From Chromera velia (taxonomy: Eukaryota; Sar; Chromeraceae), in assembly GCA_018398765.1 (NCBI GenBank), contig JAHBMJ010000440.1, forward strand, positions 3,162-44,443: a DNA stretch of 41,282 nt, read 5' to 3'. Below, piece after piece: positions 28,207 through 41,282 of the stretch. Position 1 is the first letter of the stretch. Each line of letters starts with the position of its first letter. The position numbers and the translations under genes were made by a program. The notes under the pieces were generated by a model. The model worked only from the letters and a program-made list of their open reading frames with translations. It ran no database searches and was not told the origin of the DNA.

Positions 28207-31200
28207 ATGTTGCCTCACACTGCCCCGGGAGTCTCTGCTGCTGGCGTGAGGCAGAACCCCGAATTCGTCAGCAGCTTTCCTGAACACGACAAGCAGCACC
28301 TTCTTCAACATCAGCATCAGCATCAGCTTGACGGCAGTCCAGAGGCGAGGCCGAGAGATGCCAAGATGGATCAATGGGTAAGCTAGGAGTGAGGAGCCCG
28401 AGCTGTGCGAAGAGGATGGTTTGTTGTCCTATTCGAAATGCGTGTTCATCGCTGTTTTGTTTGCGCATTTCTGTCGTCCTTTTATTCATGCTGTAAGGTT
28501 CGTGGAACACCAACTCCGAAAGATCACTGCATGGGCCTGCATGCTGTCTCCTTGCAGTGGAAAACGAAGGTCAGCGCGTCAACTGAACCAGTCGCGGGGC
28601 TTTTTCCTCCAGTCCTCGCATGACAGGCAGTAAGGCAACCGAGCGAACTTGGGCAACGCTTTGCCTTCCTGCAGCGTCTCCGTTTGCAAGCTCTTCTTGC
28701 GACAGACAAACTTACACCCCCTGCCATTGTTTAGCTGTCTACAATTCATCATGGGTACATTATTTCTGAGAACTGTTGCGTCTCCGCTCATTTGTCGCGT
28801 GTGCGTGTGTTTTGACCGTCGGTCTGTGTGTGTGTGTGTATGTATGTATGTGTGTGTGTGTGCTTGCTTGTCACCCACCTCCATCTTGTGTCGCGATAAA
28901 AGAAAAAAAAAAACAGAGAACAGATGCTTTCTGCCTGTCGGCACGTGGACTTGTCTGTTGCGGCTTCGACTCAGTGAGAAGAGAAAGTTGAAGAATGAAG
29001 GCATTCACGGTCTAGACGACTTAGCATCACGAGGCGTCTCACTCGTTTGTGCTCCGTCCTTTTTCTTTCCCCAGACTGGCTAGACGCATGAACTCACAAA
29101 CACTTGAGCGCAGCTCACACATACAAATATTCATCTTTCTGCTGGGTGCCTCATGAAGTCCCAAACACTTATCTATCTGTGCACCAGCTTGTTTACGTTT
29201 ATGAAAGGGCATCATGGGATAATGCTGCTCATGTAGGGCAATGAAATCAATCATTGCTGCGAGTCTTTGACCAAGATTCAGTCTTACAGCAGCAGCAAAT
29301 CAATCATCAGAGTGGCAATTCAGCTTCATGTTTCTTTCAATGCTTCTGTTTCTTTGATGCGATTCAAAACAAACAGTTTCTTCTTTGCCTCCCAGCTACA
29401 TACATGTCCAGACACTTTCTCTCTGCTTTCGCGCTTCTTTTCTCTGGTCAATCTTTCGACAATCTTCTTCTGGACTTCCTTTTCCTTTCTTCGCAACTTC
29501 CTGATGCAAACCCACGCTTCCTCTCCGTTCTTTCCTGTCCTTCCTTCCTTCCTTGCTTCCTTCCTTCCTTTCTTTCTGTCTGTCTGTCTTCATTCTTTCA
29601 GATGTGTCCAAAGCTGAAACGGTCGAGGTTCTGCAAGCAGGGGGAACAGTGCCCTTATGCGCACTCTCCGGAAGGTAGGCCGCGCGCGCGTTGTGTGTGT
29701 GTGTGTGTGTGTGTCTGTGCTTTCGCTCTCACTGTCCATCACAAGACATGCACACACCGAGAGAGAGATGCATATTTATGCATTACACATCCATTTGTAG
29801 AAAAAGAGAAAGAGGCAACAATAGACGATGAAGAAATACGGTGTCATTCACAGACGAAAGTAGAGAATCAAAAAGCTGTTTTGGTCCCTCAGACAGTTTC
29901 TTCCCCCCCGCCCCCCCGGGGTCTTCTTAATTCTCCTCTCTTCTCTTCTCTTTCCTGTACTGTCCGAGCAGAGTTGCGTCCCATGCCGAATCTTGGGAGG
30001 ACCTCTCTCTGTCGGGCCTTCCTTCAAGGACGGTGTCAAAGCAACTCCAGATGCAAATACGCACACGGTGGGTGGGTGAGTGAGTGAGTGGGTTGCAGGT
30101 ACACGCTCTTGGGATTCATGGTTGGGGTTTGTTTGGGTGGGGGGGCAAGCCAGCGAATCTTTGAATGCATGTGTGTGAGAGGTCGGCCTGAAGGAAATTA
30201 AGGGAATTAAGTTTGATGAGTCCAAGGCAGTGAGTAGAGTGAGTACGTGGGTGTGTGGCAGGACTTCATAATGACAATTTCTCTCTGACCAACACTGTGT
30301 CTGTAATTCGTGAAAGAGTGCAAGGGAAGAAGAAGAAATCACATGCAGATGAAAAAGCTGACAGACAGCGTTTCGATCAACCGCGAGCTGCTGCATGGAA
30401 GGAGGGAGGAACCGAGGGTGCAGATCGAAAGAAACGCTGCATGCATGGTCGTGTGAGTGAGTGAGTGAGATTGAGTTAGTGATCGAGCAGGGAGGAAGAG
30501 GTGCAAGTACGGTTTGTGTTCCTTCTCTCCCTCCCTCTGTATACGGGGGGGTGAGAACGTGGGTGGAGATAGGGGACGGGAATCCACCAGTCGTCCTTTC
30601 GTGCACGCTATTCGTCGGCTTTCCTGCCTGCCTGTCTCCAGATCATGCAGAGGATGGGCCTAGATTGATATGGTCAATTGTCTGGATCTCTCTCTCTCTC
30701 TCTCTCTGCTGGGTCTCGTGCAGGGGAGAAGCAGCTGAGGGTCACAGAGGATTACTTCAAGAGCAAGATGTGCTGGGAATTTCAGCGATCGGGTAGGTGA
30801 GTTAGGAGCTATGCGTCTGTTTATTCTGGAGACGCTTTTTCGAGTCCTTCTCTCTGACGGTCTCGGGCGCTGCTCATGCTGCCTGCCTGCCTGACTGCCT
30901 GCCTGCCTGTTTGTCCGACTGCTTTTGGATAAAGAAAGAAAGAAAGAAAGAGACAGCGGAGCGATGGATGGATGGATGGATGGATGGATGGATGGATGGA
31001 TGGATGCCTTTTGAATCATATCACCTGGTGCCAGCAAGCAAGCCGTATCGGTCGGTGAGAGATTCGTTCACTCAGTCAGTCTGGTCGTTTGTTTGTTTGT
31101 TTGTGTCTGGCCGCATGAATTGCCAGGGCTTTCCTTTCAAAGGGCGCATGCATGCATGCGTGTGTGTGTGTGTGTGTGTGTCCTCTACAGCCCTTCTCTC

Positions 31201-34200
31201 CTCTCCTCCCTGCCTCTCTTGTTTTTGTATTTCTGCTCGTTTCTCTTCTCTTCACTCAGTGGACTTACTCACATGGGCACCTGCATGACCGCACGTGTTT
31301 CTTTTCTTCTTGGCATGCAGACACATCAAGTTGTGGCAGGCAGGCAGACAGGGAAGGGTTGTGGAAAGCACTGCCATGGAACGAGAATGCTATGGATCAA
31401 ACACACAAGAAAGAAAAGGAACAGTAAGGGAACACACCCCCCCCTCTTTTGCAATGACATCTTCCCAATCGACCCTCTTCCTTTCCCTTCCCTCCCCTTC
31501 CCTTCAGGCCACTGCAGCCGAGGGCCTGCATGTCGACACGCTCACGGAGAAACGGAACTCAGAGAACGGAGGTCAGTCTGTTCGTTTGCTTGCATGCTTG
31601 TCTGCTTGTGAGGAGGGGGACATAATGTTCGACGGTTCTCCTTTGGCAGCATCGGCACCGGCTGGTTTCTCTCTTAGTGCCTTCTCTTGGTCCGCAGAGG
31701 AAGGAAGGAAATATTACTTAAAGTAAAAAGACTTCGTATCTGGCGAACAGAGAGACAGACAGATAGACAGACAGACAGACAGGGAGACAGGGAGACAGGG
31801 AGACAGGGAGGAAGACAGGGAGACAGGGAGGCAGGCTGGCAGGTAGGAAGTAAGTAAGGAATCACACGAAGTACCCCGTCACTCCGCTGTCTTCCCTCGC
31901 CCACTCTTTTTCTTTCTCCCTCAGCTTTCTTTTTCAATGCCATCGAGCCGCCATCCGAATCTCAGCGCCATGATTCCCGCATTTTTTGGAAAAGTCAACG
32001 ATTTTTGCAAGAACCCCCTGACTGTCTGTCTTACCGGAGTCGAGCCGAGTCGGGCTAGCAGCCGGTCTTGGTCGCTTTTCGCATCTACTGGCTCGCTGCC
32101 CCCCTTTCTTTGACTCAGTCGTCGTCCTTATTCCGCCTGAGAAATGAATGTTTTGTTCCGCGCCTGGAGCAGTGAAGAGTTGGTAGGAGGAAAGGGCACT
32201 CTCACACAGCACAGTTTTCACACAGGCAGCAAATTCGAGAAAAAAAAACATTCTTCCTCCCTCTTTTTCTTGTACAATCAGACAAGGATTGGTGGAGAGG
32301 GTGAGAGAGGGATCTCTCTTTGTTCTGTTCTGGTAGCTGTTTCGTGGAACTCTCCTAAGTGAAAGGGCGACAGATTCATTCGACTAACAACTTCCAGGGG
32401 GTCGCTTCCTGATTCGATCTCACATACATGCTCCGCTTCTCCTGCAGTGTATGTCGACAGACACCTGTATGAGGTTGCATGCATACACGCTGACATGCAA
32501 TCAGAAAGGGGCATGCATCGAAAAGCGATCCATGTGAGTCACAAAAAGAGTAACAAGTTCCCTGACGAACGACCGCTTCATACGTAACACCCTCATTCTG
32601 GTTTGCGTATCAATTTCTTCGATCGTTTATGAATACATGCAGGTATAGCGTATCAATTTCTTCGATCGTTTATGAATACATGCAGGTACAGACTGACGAC
32701 ACGTGAAAAGTTAGCACAGGAGCAGGCACGAGTGGCAGCACGGGGAGAGGCCCGACTGAAAACTGCTGCCCTGATGCTCCTGAAGGCTCTCGGGGATCCA
32801 AGCAGAGGGAGAGAGACTCCCCTCGTGGCTCTGCCTTCCCCGTCCGTCTCCTCACCAAGAAGTCAATCAGAAACGCAGTGGCTCTCTCCCGTCAGCCTCC
32901 TCTCGCCCTGTCCGTGCCATCTGGCAGCATGCTCCTCTGTGTCCCCGTCTCCGTCTCTGATTCCTTCTCCCTCCCCTTCCCCTCCTCTACTTTGCGCAGA
33001 GATGGAGGGAGTGGAGGGCCTCGAAGAGACCCCCAAGTCTGAGTCTGCCGCCGTTGCATCCCTCTCTCTGTCTCTGTCTGTCTCCATTCTTCCAACCAAA
33101 GAGATGCCCCCCCCGCAGCAGCAGCAGCAGCAGCAATCCCCTTTGCGCGTCTCCAGGTGCATGGAGGGTCTCGAAGAGAAAGGAGGAGAGGAGAAAGACC
33201 GATGTCCGTTGGGGACCGCAGAGAAGTTTGAAGGCCCTCGAGCCTCTCCAGACCTTCAGGTCTCGACGTCTTCTTCTTTGAGAAGATCAAGAAGAAAAAG
33301 AAGCTGGGCAGGAGCAGCAGAAGGGGGAGGGGACAGCCATCTGTTGTTGCTCGGTGAAGATGGACATGAACGGGAGAGGGAGGTTGTCGGACCGGCAAGA
33401 GATCATGAGGGGAAAGGAGGGAAAGATTTCTTGCCACACACTGCGGTGAGTCTGCAGCCCCAGCCGGATCGAAAGGAAGCAGCACCAGTGGAATCTTTTT
33501 CTGTCTGTCTTTCTTCGTCTGCTGCTGGAACGAAGTGTGCGCAAGTTTCGGAAGAGAATGTCGCAGTCCTAATGGAAGAAAAGGAAGAAACAACCGGTTG
33601 GCGGAAAGGGGAGGGGTGCGTCACAGAAAAGAATTCAGAGAAGGACGAAGCGAGCAGGCCTGCAGCGCCACAGGGCATTGCCGAAGCACCGATCCATTCT
33701 TCGCTTCAGCGAAAACAAAAAGAGGCTCTGGGAGAAACGCAGCTGAGGTCTGACAGTTTCAACAGCAGAGACGGGAGAGGAGAATGCAACAGAACCCCAA
33801 ATTTGTGTGCTCACACCAGCAGGGCGCCTCTGTTGTTTCAACATGAACTTCCGTCACCCCCGGTATGTCGCGAGACGGACTCTCCGGAGAACGGAAAGAA
33901 TCCACCATCCCCTCCGCTCCCTCCGTCGTCTCCCCCTTTGTCGTCGTCTTCTTCTGTGGGTCCGCTCCTGCGCCTCCAAAATTTGTATCCCGACATTGCA
34001 AAGGCTCTTCTTTCAGCCGCAGAGACGACAGGAGTTGGTTCCGATGTTCTTGCATCCATGCTGCAGCAATACCTCTCTCACCCCCCGTACGTCCATCCTG
34101 CTTTTCACTTGGGCGCTTGCTCGCATTCTCTGCTGAGCCCTGGAGAAGACTCACTTGCTCCTTCTCCTCCTTTCAGTTGTTCTTTCTCCTTCAGCCCCTC

Positions 34201-37097
34201 CGCCTCCTCCTCCCTTCCCCCACAAGAAATCCAATCTCCCCTGTCGACCTTGGGTGAACCTGCCTTCTTCCCTTCCCATGAGATGGCGCTCAACCAAAAT
34301 CCTCTCGCACCGGCAGGAGTATCCTCAGCACCCGATTTGTCCTCCGCCCCCGCCGCTGAGCGAGACGGCCAAACAGAGACAGCGGGATTCCCGTCTTTGG
34401 GTTCGCCCCACCCAAATTTGCCTCCTCCTCCCTCTTCTTTTCCTCGAGCTGCCTCTGTAGGTTTGGGGGGAAATGCTGAGACCCCCCCTGTCGAAACCGC
34501 CTCGCAGGGGTACCAGAGACGTGCCTCTTGGCTTCGACCGGGGGTGGTGGGATTCGAACAAAATTTTGCAGCAGGACGGGTGCACTGTTCTCCTTCTCTC
34601 TTTTCTTCTTCAGGCAGAAACAGGGCACCGACAAGTGAAGACGTATCTCGTGCTTCAGCCCTCTGCAGTGCTAACCACCCACTGTCCGGCAAGAGACAGA
34701 CAAATGCCGAGGCAGCCGTTGCCCCTCGTCTCCTCTCTCCCGCCCTCGCGTGCTTCCCCACCCCGTCGTCTCATTTTGTTCAAATGCAAGAGCAGGCAAG
34801 TGGGAGGAGGAGAGAGGGAGTTCCAGAGGGACTCTCGAGAACCTGTTGCCACCCCCCTCNCTCCCCCCCCACAGCCTCTTTCATGTGTTTCAGGGCGGGG
34901 GGGGAAGTGCTGCTTTCCTGCCCCGATCGTCCATCCTCCCCCCCCCCCCTTCAGCTCCTCCTCCTCTTCCTCTTCCTCCATGATGTCAACTCTTGCAATT
35001 CGTCCCCGATCCCGCAGCGCTACCCTGACCGAAGGAGGAGCAGCGCAACAGTTACAGACGCAGAGAGAAAAGCTCGAGGACGAGTCTGCTGCTGTCGGGG
35101 GTGCGTATGCGTGTGCACACCTCCCCCTTCACACGCACCCTTCAGCATCGGCGGCTGCAGTCGCAGTACAGGGAGGGGTTCCCCTGTCGGTGACACAGGA
35201 AGAAAAAAGGGAAGGGGGTCCCTTGTTGCACATCCTTTGCTGCCATCCTCCCAAAGCTTCTGGAGAGAGGTTGGGGGATCCACCTGGTTGTGACAACAAC
35301 AGCAGCAGCAGGAGCACAGTTGAGCTGTCCGCCGACGCTCTCGGCTTGCCTCTTCAGACGTTGTCTCTCTCTGAAGGAGGAGAAGGAGAAGGGGGGGCAA
35401 AGGGAGGGGCAGAGACAAACCCAGTGAATCTGTTAGGACCTGAATCAGATGTAAGTGGAATGGCAGGAGAAGCAGAAACAGAAAGAGTGGGAATGGGGTT
35501 AGGCTTGGAGGTTGACGGCCAAACAAAGAAGATGTCAATCGGGGAGTGGCTGTCTCGTCTCACTCAGGGGCAAACCACAACGGCAACATGGGGGAGGGGG
35601 GGGGAGACAGAGGCAGCAGCAGCCCGTTCTGATTCCCCCTTTTTGTCCGCTGACGCTGTAGAGAAAGAAAAGGAGACCAGGACTGCCCAAGCTCTGCTGG
35701 GTGGTGCTCAAAATTCTAGCATGCCTCCACAGGCAGAGAGAGAGCGAAAAAGTGCACAGAAGAATTTTCACCCAAATCGATGTCACTCACTGTCGATCTC
35801 GACTGACGGTGACCTTTCGAGCACTTGCCTCGGAGCGCCCAGTGCCAGTGGTGTGCTCGGCGGAGTTCTCAGCTCCCGCACGGGGATCAGTTGCGTGGGG
35901 GGCCTCGGAGGCTCCCCCTCTGTTGGCCTCGTTGATGCTCCCCCCCCCAGCAGCAGCAGCCGCGAAGCATCTCCCTTGTTGGGCCCTCATGCTGCCGAGG
36001 AGCGGGTGACCGTCTCTTCGGCTGAACCCTGTGACGTTTCGGGTCGCTGTAGGGTCGGCGGCTCTGGATCGTCGGCGGGTCCAGAGGGTTGTCGCCACGC
36101 TGCTTTGAAAGGCAATTTTCCTTCAGTGGGCACCGCTCTTTCCGCCTCCCCCGCTTCGTGCGGAGAACATCATCAGCAGGGGGAGGGAGAAGGGTGCAAA
36201 AGAGAAGAGGCAAACGGTGGGGATGGGGAGGGGCTTCCCGTGGCCCTCCAAGCCTCTCTTCTCCCCTCTTTTATTGTGGGTGAGGGGACAGGCGCAGAGT
36301 CCCTTCTAGATCCCGACCCGCCTGTAGAGGAGTCCACTGGGGTGGTCTGTGGAGAGAGTGGGGGGGAGTCATCTGAGGGAGCGGCAGTTGAGACTTGGCA
36401 GCTTCATGTCGAAGCTGAGCGGATTCAGGGAGCGCAGAACAGGGGGGAGGAGCACCGCCCGCCTCCAAAGCCCCTAAATGAGTCTTCGCCTCACCTGCGC
36501 CGCGGAGGGCCGCGAGTGGGGAAAGGCAATGGCAAAGGGGCTGGTGGCTGCAGCCGCAGCTTGGGCGTCGGGTACAGTGAGAAATCTGGTCTGCAGTCGC
36601 AGGGGTTTGGCCTCTCCGTGTGGACGATTCCCGACACTCTGGCGAATGCGTTTCCGGGAGGGCGTGCGGGGTCATCCCCCCTCTCCGCATGTGCTGCGTC
36701 GCCCGGTATATGTGGGATGGGCCGCCACTCCACTTCTCGTGCATGCGGAAAACAGAGCGGCGTTCAATCTCAGCAGCAGCAGCAGCAGCAGGCGAAGACA
36801 GAGCCGTTCCCTGTCGGTGCAATGCCCCCAAGTCCGCCTGAATTCGCTCTCTCTGCCGCAGAGGAAATTTGGGAAAGCATTGAGCTACCAGAACTGAAGA
36901 CGGCAGGAGAAGAGGAGAAAGGGGCACAAGCGGGGATCCGAGCTTCTGTTTCACCTGCGTCTTCTTCCCCGTTCCTGGCTGTGGCGAGTCCATTAATCTC
37001 CTCCCCTACTCGTGCTCAGTTTTATGAATCGCAGGAATGTCTGATTCGAGCGGAAAGCTCGAGTGGAGGCAAAAGAGAACAGGGAGGAGGAGATTGA
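28207..37097 (+). CDS. Large protein with three CCCH zinc fingers (RNA-binding)
   Basis: Eight exons fit by phase: 28207-28377, 28558-28569, 29602-29674, 29972-30067, 30724-30792, 31508-31571, 32686-34799 and 34894-37097, about 1600 residues. CCCH fingers bind RNA, often AU-rich elements, and control mRNA stability or translation. Finger 1 (MCPKLKRSRFCKQGEQCPYAH) is C-x8-C-x5-C-x3-H and is led by WKTK from a 12-nt microexon, like the YKTxLC leader of tristetraprolin. Finger 2 (LCRAFLQGRCQSNSRCKYAH) is C-x7-C-x5-C-x3-H. Finger 3 (MCWEFQRSGHCSRGPACRHAH) is C-x8-C-x5-C-x3-H and spans two exons. ELR/QLR spacers follow each finger. Exons 7-8 are about 1440 residues, low-complexity, with a hydrophobic island at about 33961-34085 (LYPDIAKALLSAAETTG). 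The ATG at 28207 follows HQHQHQ-coding sequence upstream of the first donor only by inference, as the frame is open to a GTG at 28108. Confidence 0.85.
28558..28569 (+). other. 12-nt microexon coding WKTK
   Basis: TGGAAAACGAAG sits between CTCCTTGCAG and GTCAGC, both good splice signals, and both flanking introns are phase 0. Its four residues complete the basic-aromatic leader expected just before the first Cys of a TTP-type finger, which is the main reason to accept it. Because it is a multiple of three, it could be skipped without a frameshift. Confidence 0.7.
28826..28862 (+). repeat. GT microsatellite in CCCH intron 2
   Basis: GT repeats interrupted by TATG units, on the coding strand of the 1032-nt intron that follows the microexon. 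An A-rich stretch follows at 28901-28914. TTCC and TCTG runs lie just before the acceptor (29540-29588). Confidence 0.8.
30962..31006. repeat. GGAT array in CCCH intron 5
   Basis: About eleven GATG units follow an AAAG run (30933-30952). Both lie in the intron between exons ending at 30792 and starting at 31508. A GT tract follows at 31159-31181, after GCATGCATGCATGC. Confidence 0.85.
31751..31838. repeat. GACA and GGGAGACA repeats in CCCH intron 6
   Basis: Tandem AGAC units pass into AGGGAGAC units within the 1114-nt intron between 31571 and 32686. The unit orientation is purine-rich on the coding strand, unlike most repeats in this gene. Confidence 0.85.
32605..32690 (+). repeat. 43-bp tandem duplication that copies a 3' splice site
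   Basis: Copy 1 (32605-32647) and copy 2 (32648-32690) differ at one base in 43. Each contains TTTATGAATACATGCAG followed by GTA, so each supplies an acceptor. Use of the second (exon start 32686) keeps the frame. Use of the first (exon start 32643) shifts frame and reaches TGA at 32704-32706. Confidence 0.9.
34800..34893 (+). other. 94-nt intron containing the single N
   Basis: The reading frame changes between the two long open frames here. A donor GTGGGA after GCA-A and an acceptor GTGTTTCAG before GGCGGG, both phase 1, join them exactly. The undetermined base at 34860 lies in this intron. The alternative is a sequencing indel at the N within a longer exon. Confidence 0.6.
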
Positions 37098-38058
37098 TAG
37101 GAAGATTGATACTTAATTAAGTATAGATGTGCAGCAATACAGAGGAAAGCAGAGGTGCTTTTCAACTCTATGCCTTATTCTGTGAGCCTTACTGCCTAAT
37201 CATCGTGTGTTGACAAATTCTGCAAAAATGGTTTCTAACGTGCATGGCTTTCAGCAGTGGTCAACGTTGTTCAAGTTTAAGTTGTTCTCTGTAATCAGTT
37301 ATTTTCTAGCAATTAATGTTGTTTTGGAACTTACTAACTTTAGTAGTAACTAGTAACTTTAATTTGATAATTTACCTGTGTGAGTCTAAATTTTGTCCTC
37401 CTTCATCCTTTTCGTCACAAATTTTATGATCGTGAACGCTTTTCAACTTAAGAACGAAACTTTAAAAAATGTTTCTATAAATTTCCTAGGTTTTAATATT
37501 AAGTGATAAGTGATTTATTGGTGCCCTTGAGCACTGTCGCCATGTTGTCTTGTAGAGGTCGCCCCCGCAAACGGCACGTGCAGTGTATCAGTTAGGACTG
37601 ACTAAGTAAATTCAGCTATATATCCAAGCCTAGCGCGGAACCAATAAATCAATTAATCATTGATTCGCTAGTTGATTCATATTGAGTTTTATCTTTTTAA
37701 AACAAGTTCCTAGACAGATCTATAGACTAGTTCTAGGACTAGTTCAGATAGTAGGTCCCAGATATTCCTAGATTGGTTCAAGTTAGGTTCAAGTATTGAT
37801 CCTCGTATCCTTTTTCTAAATCTTTTCTGGGAAGTTTTCCTAGTGGCGCTTACTGCAAAGTTTCATTGATTGTGACTTTCTTTTCAAGAATCGTTTGGCA
37901 GACAACTTTCGGAACTGGGGAAAGGCATCTCGAGGAAACACCAATGCAAAACGGCTCATGGCCATGTGCAGTTTTAAACCCTGGTGCAACCGTGTAAGCC
38001 TTTTGAGGCGTCTGCAAGGATCGACCCTGACAGTTCCTCAATGCCAATCTGCTCTTCG
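37098..38058. other. AT-rich convergent spacer
   Basis: Genes 5 and 6 converge here. The sequence is AT-rich, with a palindromic TACTTAATTAAGTA (about 37110-37123) soon after the stop of gene 5 and many TAGT/CTAG words at 37690-37800. No coding frame with recognisable content occurs. A minus-strand frame at 37850-38140 overlaps the last exon of gene 6 in another phase. Confidence 0.6.
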
Positions 38059-40948
<2,890 letters not shown>

Positions 40949-41282
40949 CGTCGTTGCAAAATTTGTAATCAGTTCGTCAATTATTCCGAGGAACCTTCAA
41001 GAAATTCACAGAAGAAAGATTGTACAGAAGAGCCAAACAACAATTAAAGAAAAGGAACGGGGGGGTCCATGGAGACACTCGGCCAGGGGAAGGGAGTGAG
41101 CAAGAACAACGACATCACTCTTCCAGATCGTCGCGGCCCAGAAAAGATGCACCGGGTGTCACAGGGTACAAACTGAAACGGGAGCATGGATCAGAACAGA
41201 AAACAGCGGAAGAAAATACAGAACACTGGCGGTTGAGGCAAGAAGTGCATCACAACGGCAGGAACTTATTCTGCTTCCCCCC
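40949..41282. other. Window end, probably upstream part of the RING gene
   Basis: The minus strand is open from 40948 up to about 40999, preceded by TTCTTGAAG, a weak acceptor. Beyond that, no frame with recognisable content appears before the window ends. It may be 5' untranslated, intronic or promoter sequence. Confidence 0.35.

Overview
This is a nuclear genomic window from a protist-like eukaryote. The genes have spliceosomal GT-AG introns in all three phases, very small exons (12, 30, 40 and 51 nt), GC-rich coding exons with serine/glycine/proline/glutamine-rich linkers, and AT-rich intergenic blocks. Microsatellites are abundant and the TGCATGCA palindrome recurs. No bacterial operon, rRNA, tRNA, CRISPR array or plasmid feature was seen. 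The mix of long low-complexity linkers, a triple-CCCH protein with ELR-type spacers and TGCATGCA motifs suggests an alveolate, perhaps a chromerid-type alga. That placement is an inference.

Six spliced protein-coding genes could be assembled by matching intron phases and conserved motifs. (1) 2382-8605 (+) is a Spartan/SPRTN-type DNA-protein crosslink protease with SprT core, zinc-binding region, SHP box, a SUMO-interaction-like motif and a UBZ4 finger. (2) 13757-18496 (+) is a TBC-domain Rab GAP most like the GRTP1/TBC1D6 group. (3) 20540-22450 (+) is an unrecognised four-TM protein with a Cys-rich first loop. (4) 24175-27452 (-) is an unrecognised single-pass membrane protein with a long disordered tail. 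(5) 28207-37097 (+) is a large protein with three CCCH zinc fingers, including a 12-nt microexon. (6) 38059-40948 (-), 5' end uncertain, is a RING-H2 E3 ligase whose RING is interrupted by a long insert.

Layout. 1-2381 holds a scaffold-edge G run, a possible decayed retroelement ORF on the minus strand, and AT-rich spacer. The SPRTN gene follows. 8606-13756 is the main non-genic block: AT-rich DNA, a broken acidic-repeat reading frame, a 58-bp tandem repeat, a GAGT array of about 540 bp, a 640-700 bp foldback element and a CCTT array of about 460 bp. 18497-20539 and 22451-24174 are AT-rich and simple-repeat spacers. Genes 4 and 5 are divergent around a palindrome-rich spacer (27453-28206). 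Genes 5 and 6 converge on an AT-rich spacer (37098-38058). A 144-nt N gap lies at 21676-21819 and a single N at 34860, both inside inferred introns.

The genes do not form an obvious pathway. Two relate to ubiquitin signalling (the SPRTN-type protease with UBZ, SIM and SHP motifs, and the RING-H2 ligase), one to vesicle traffic, one to RNA binding, and two are membrane proteins of unknown role. The most notable observations are the RING insertion, the CCCH microexon, the duplicated 3' splice site that would switch the CCCH protein to a fingers-only form, and the foldback element whose left arm appears decayed by C-to-T-type changes.
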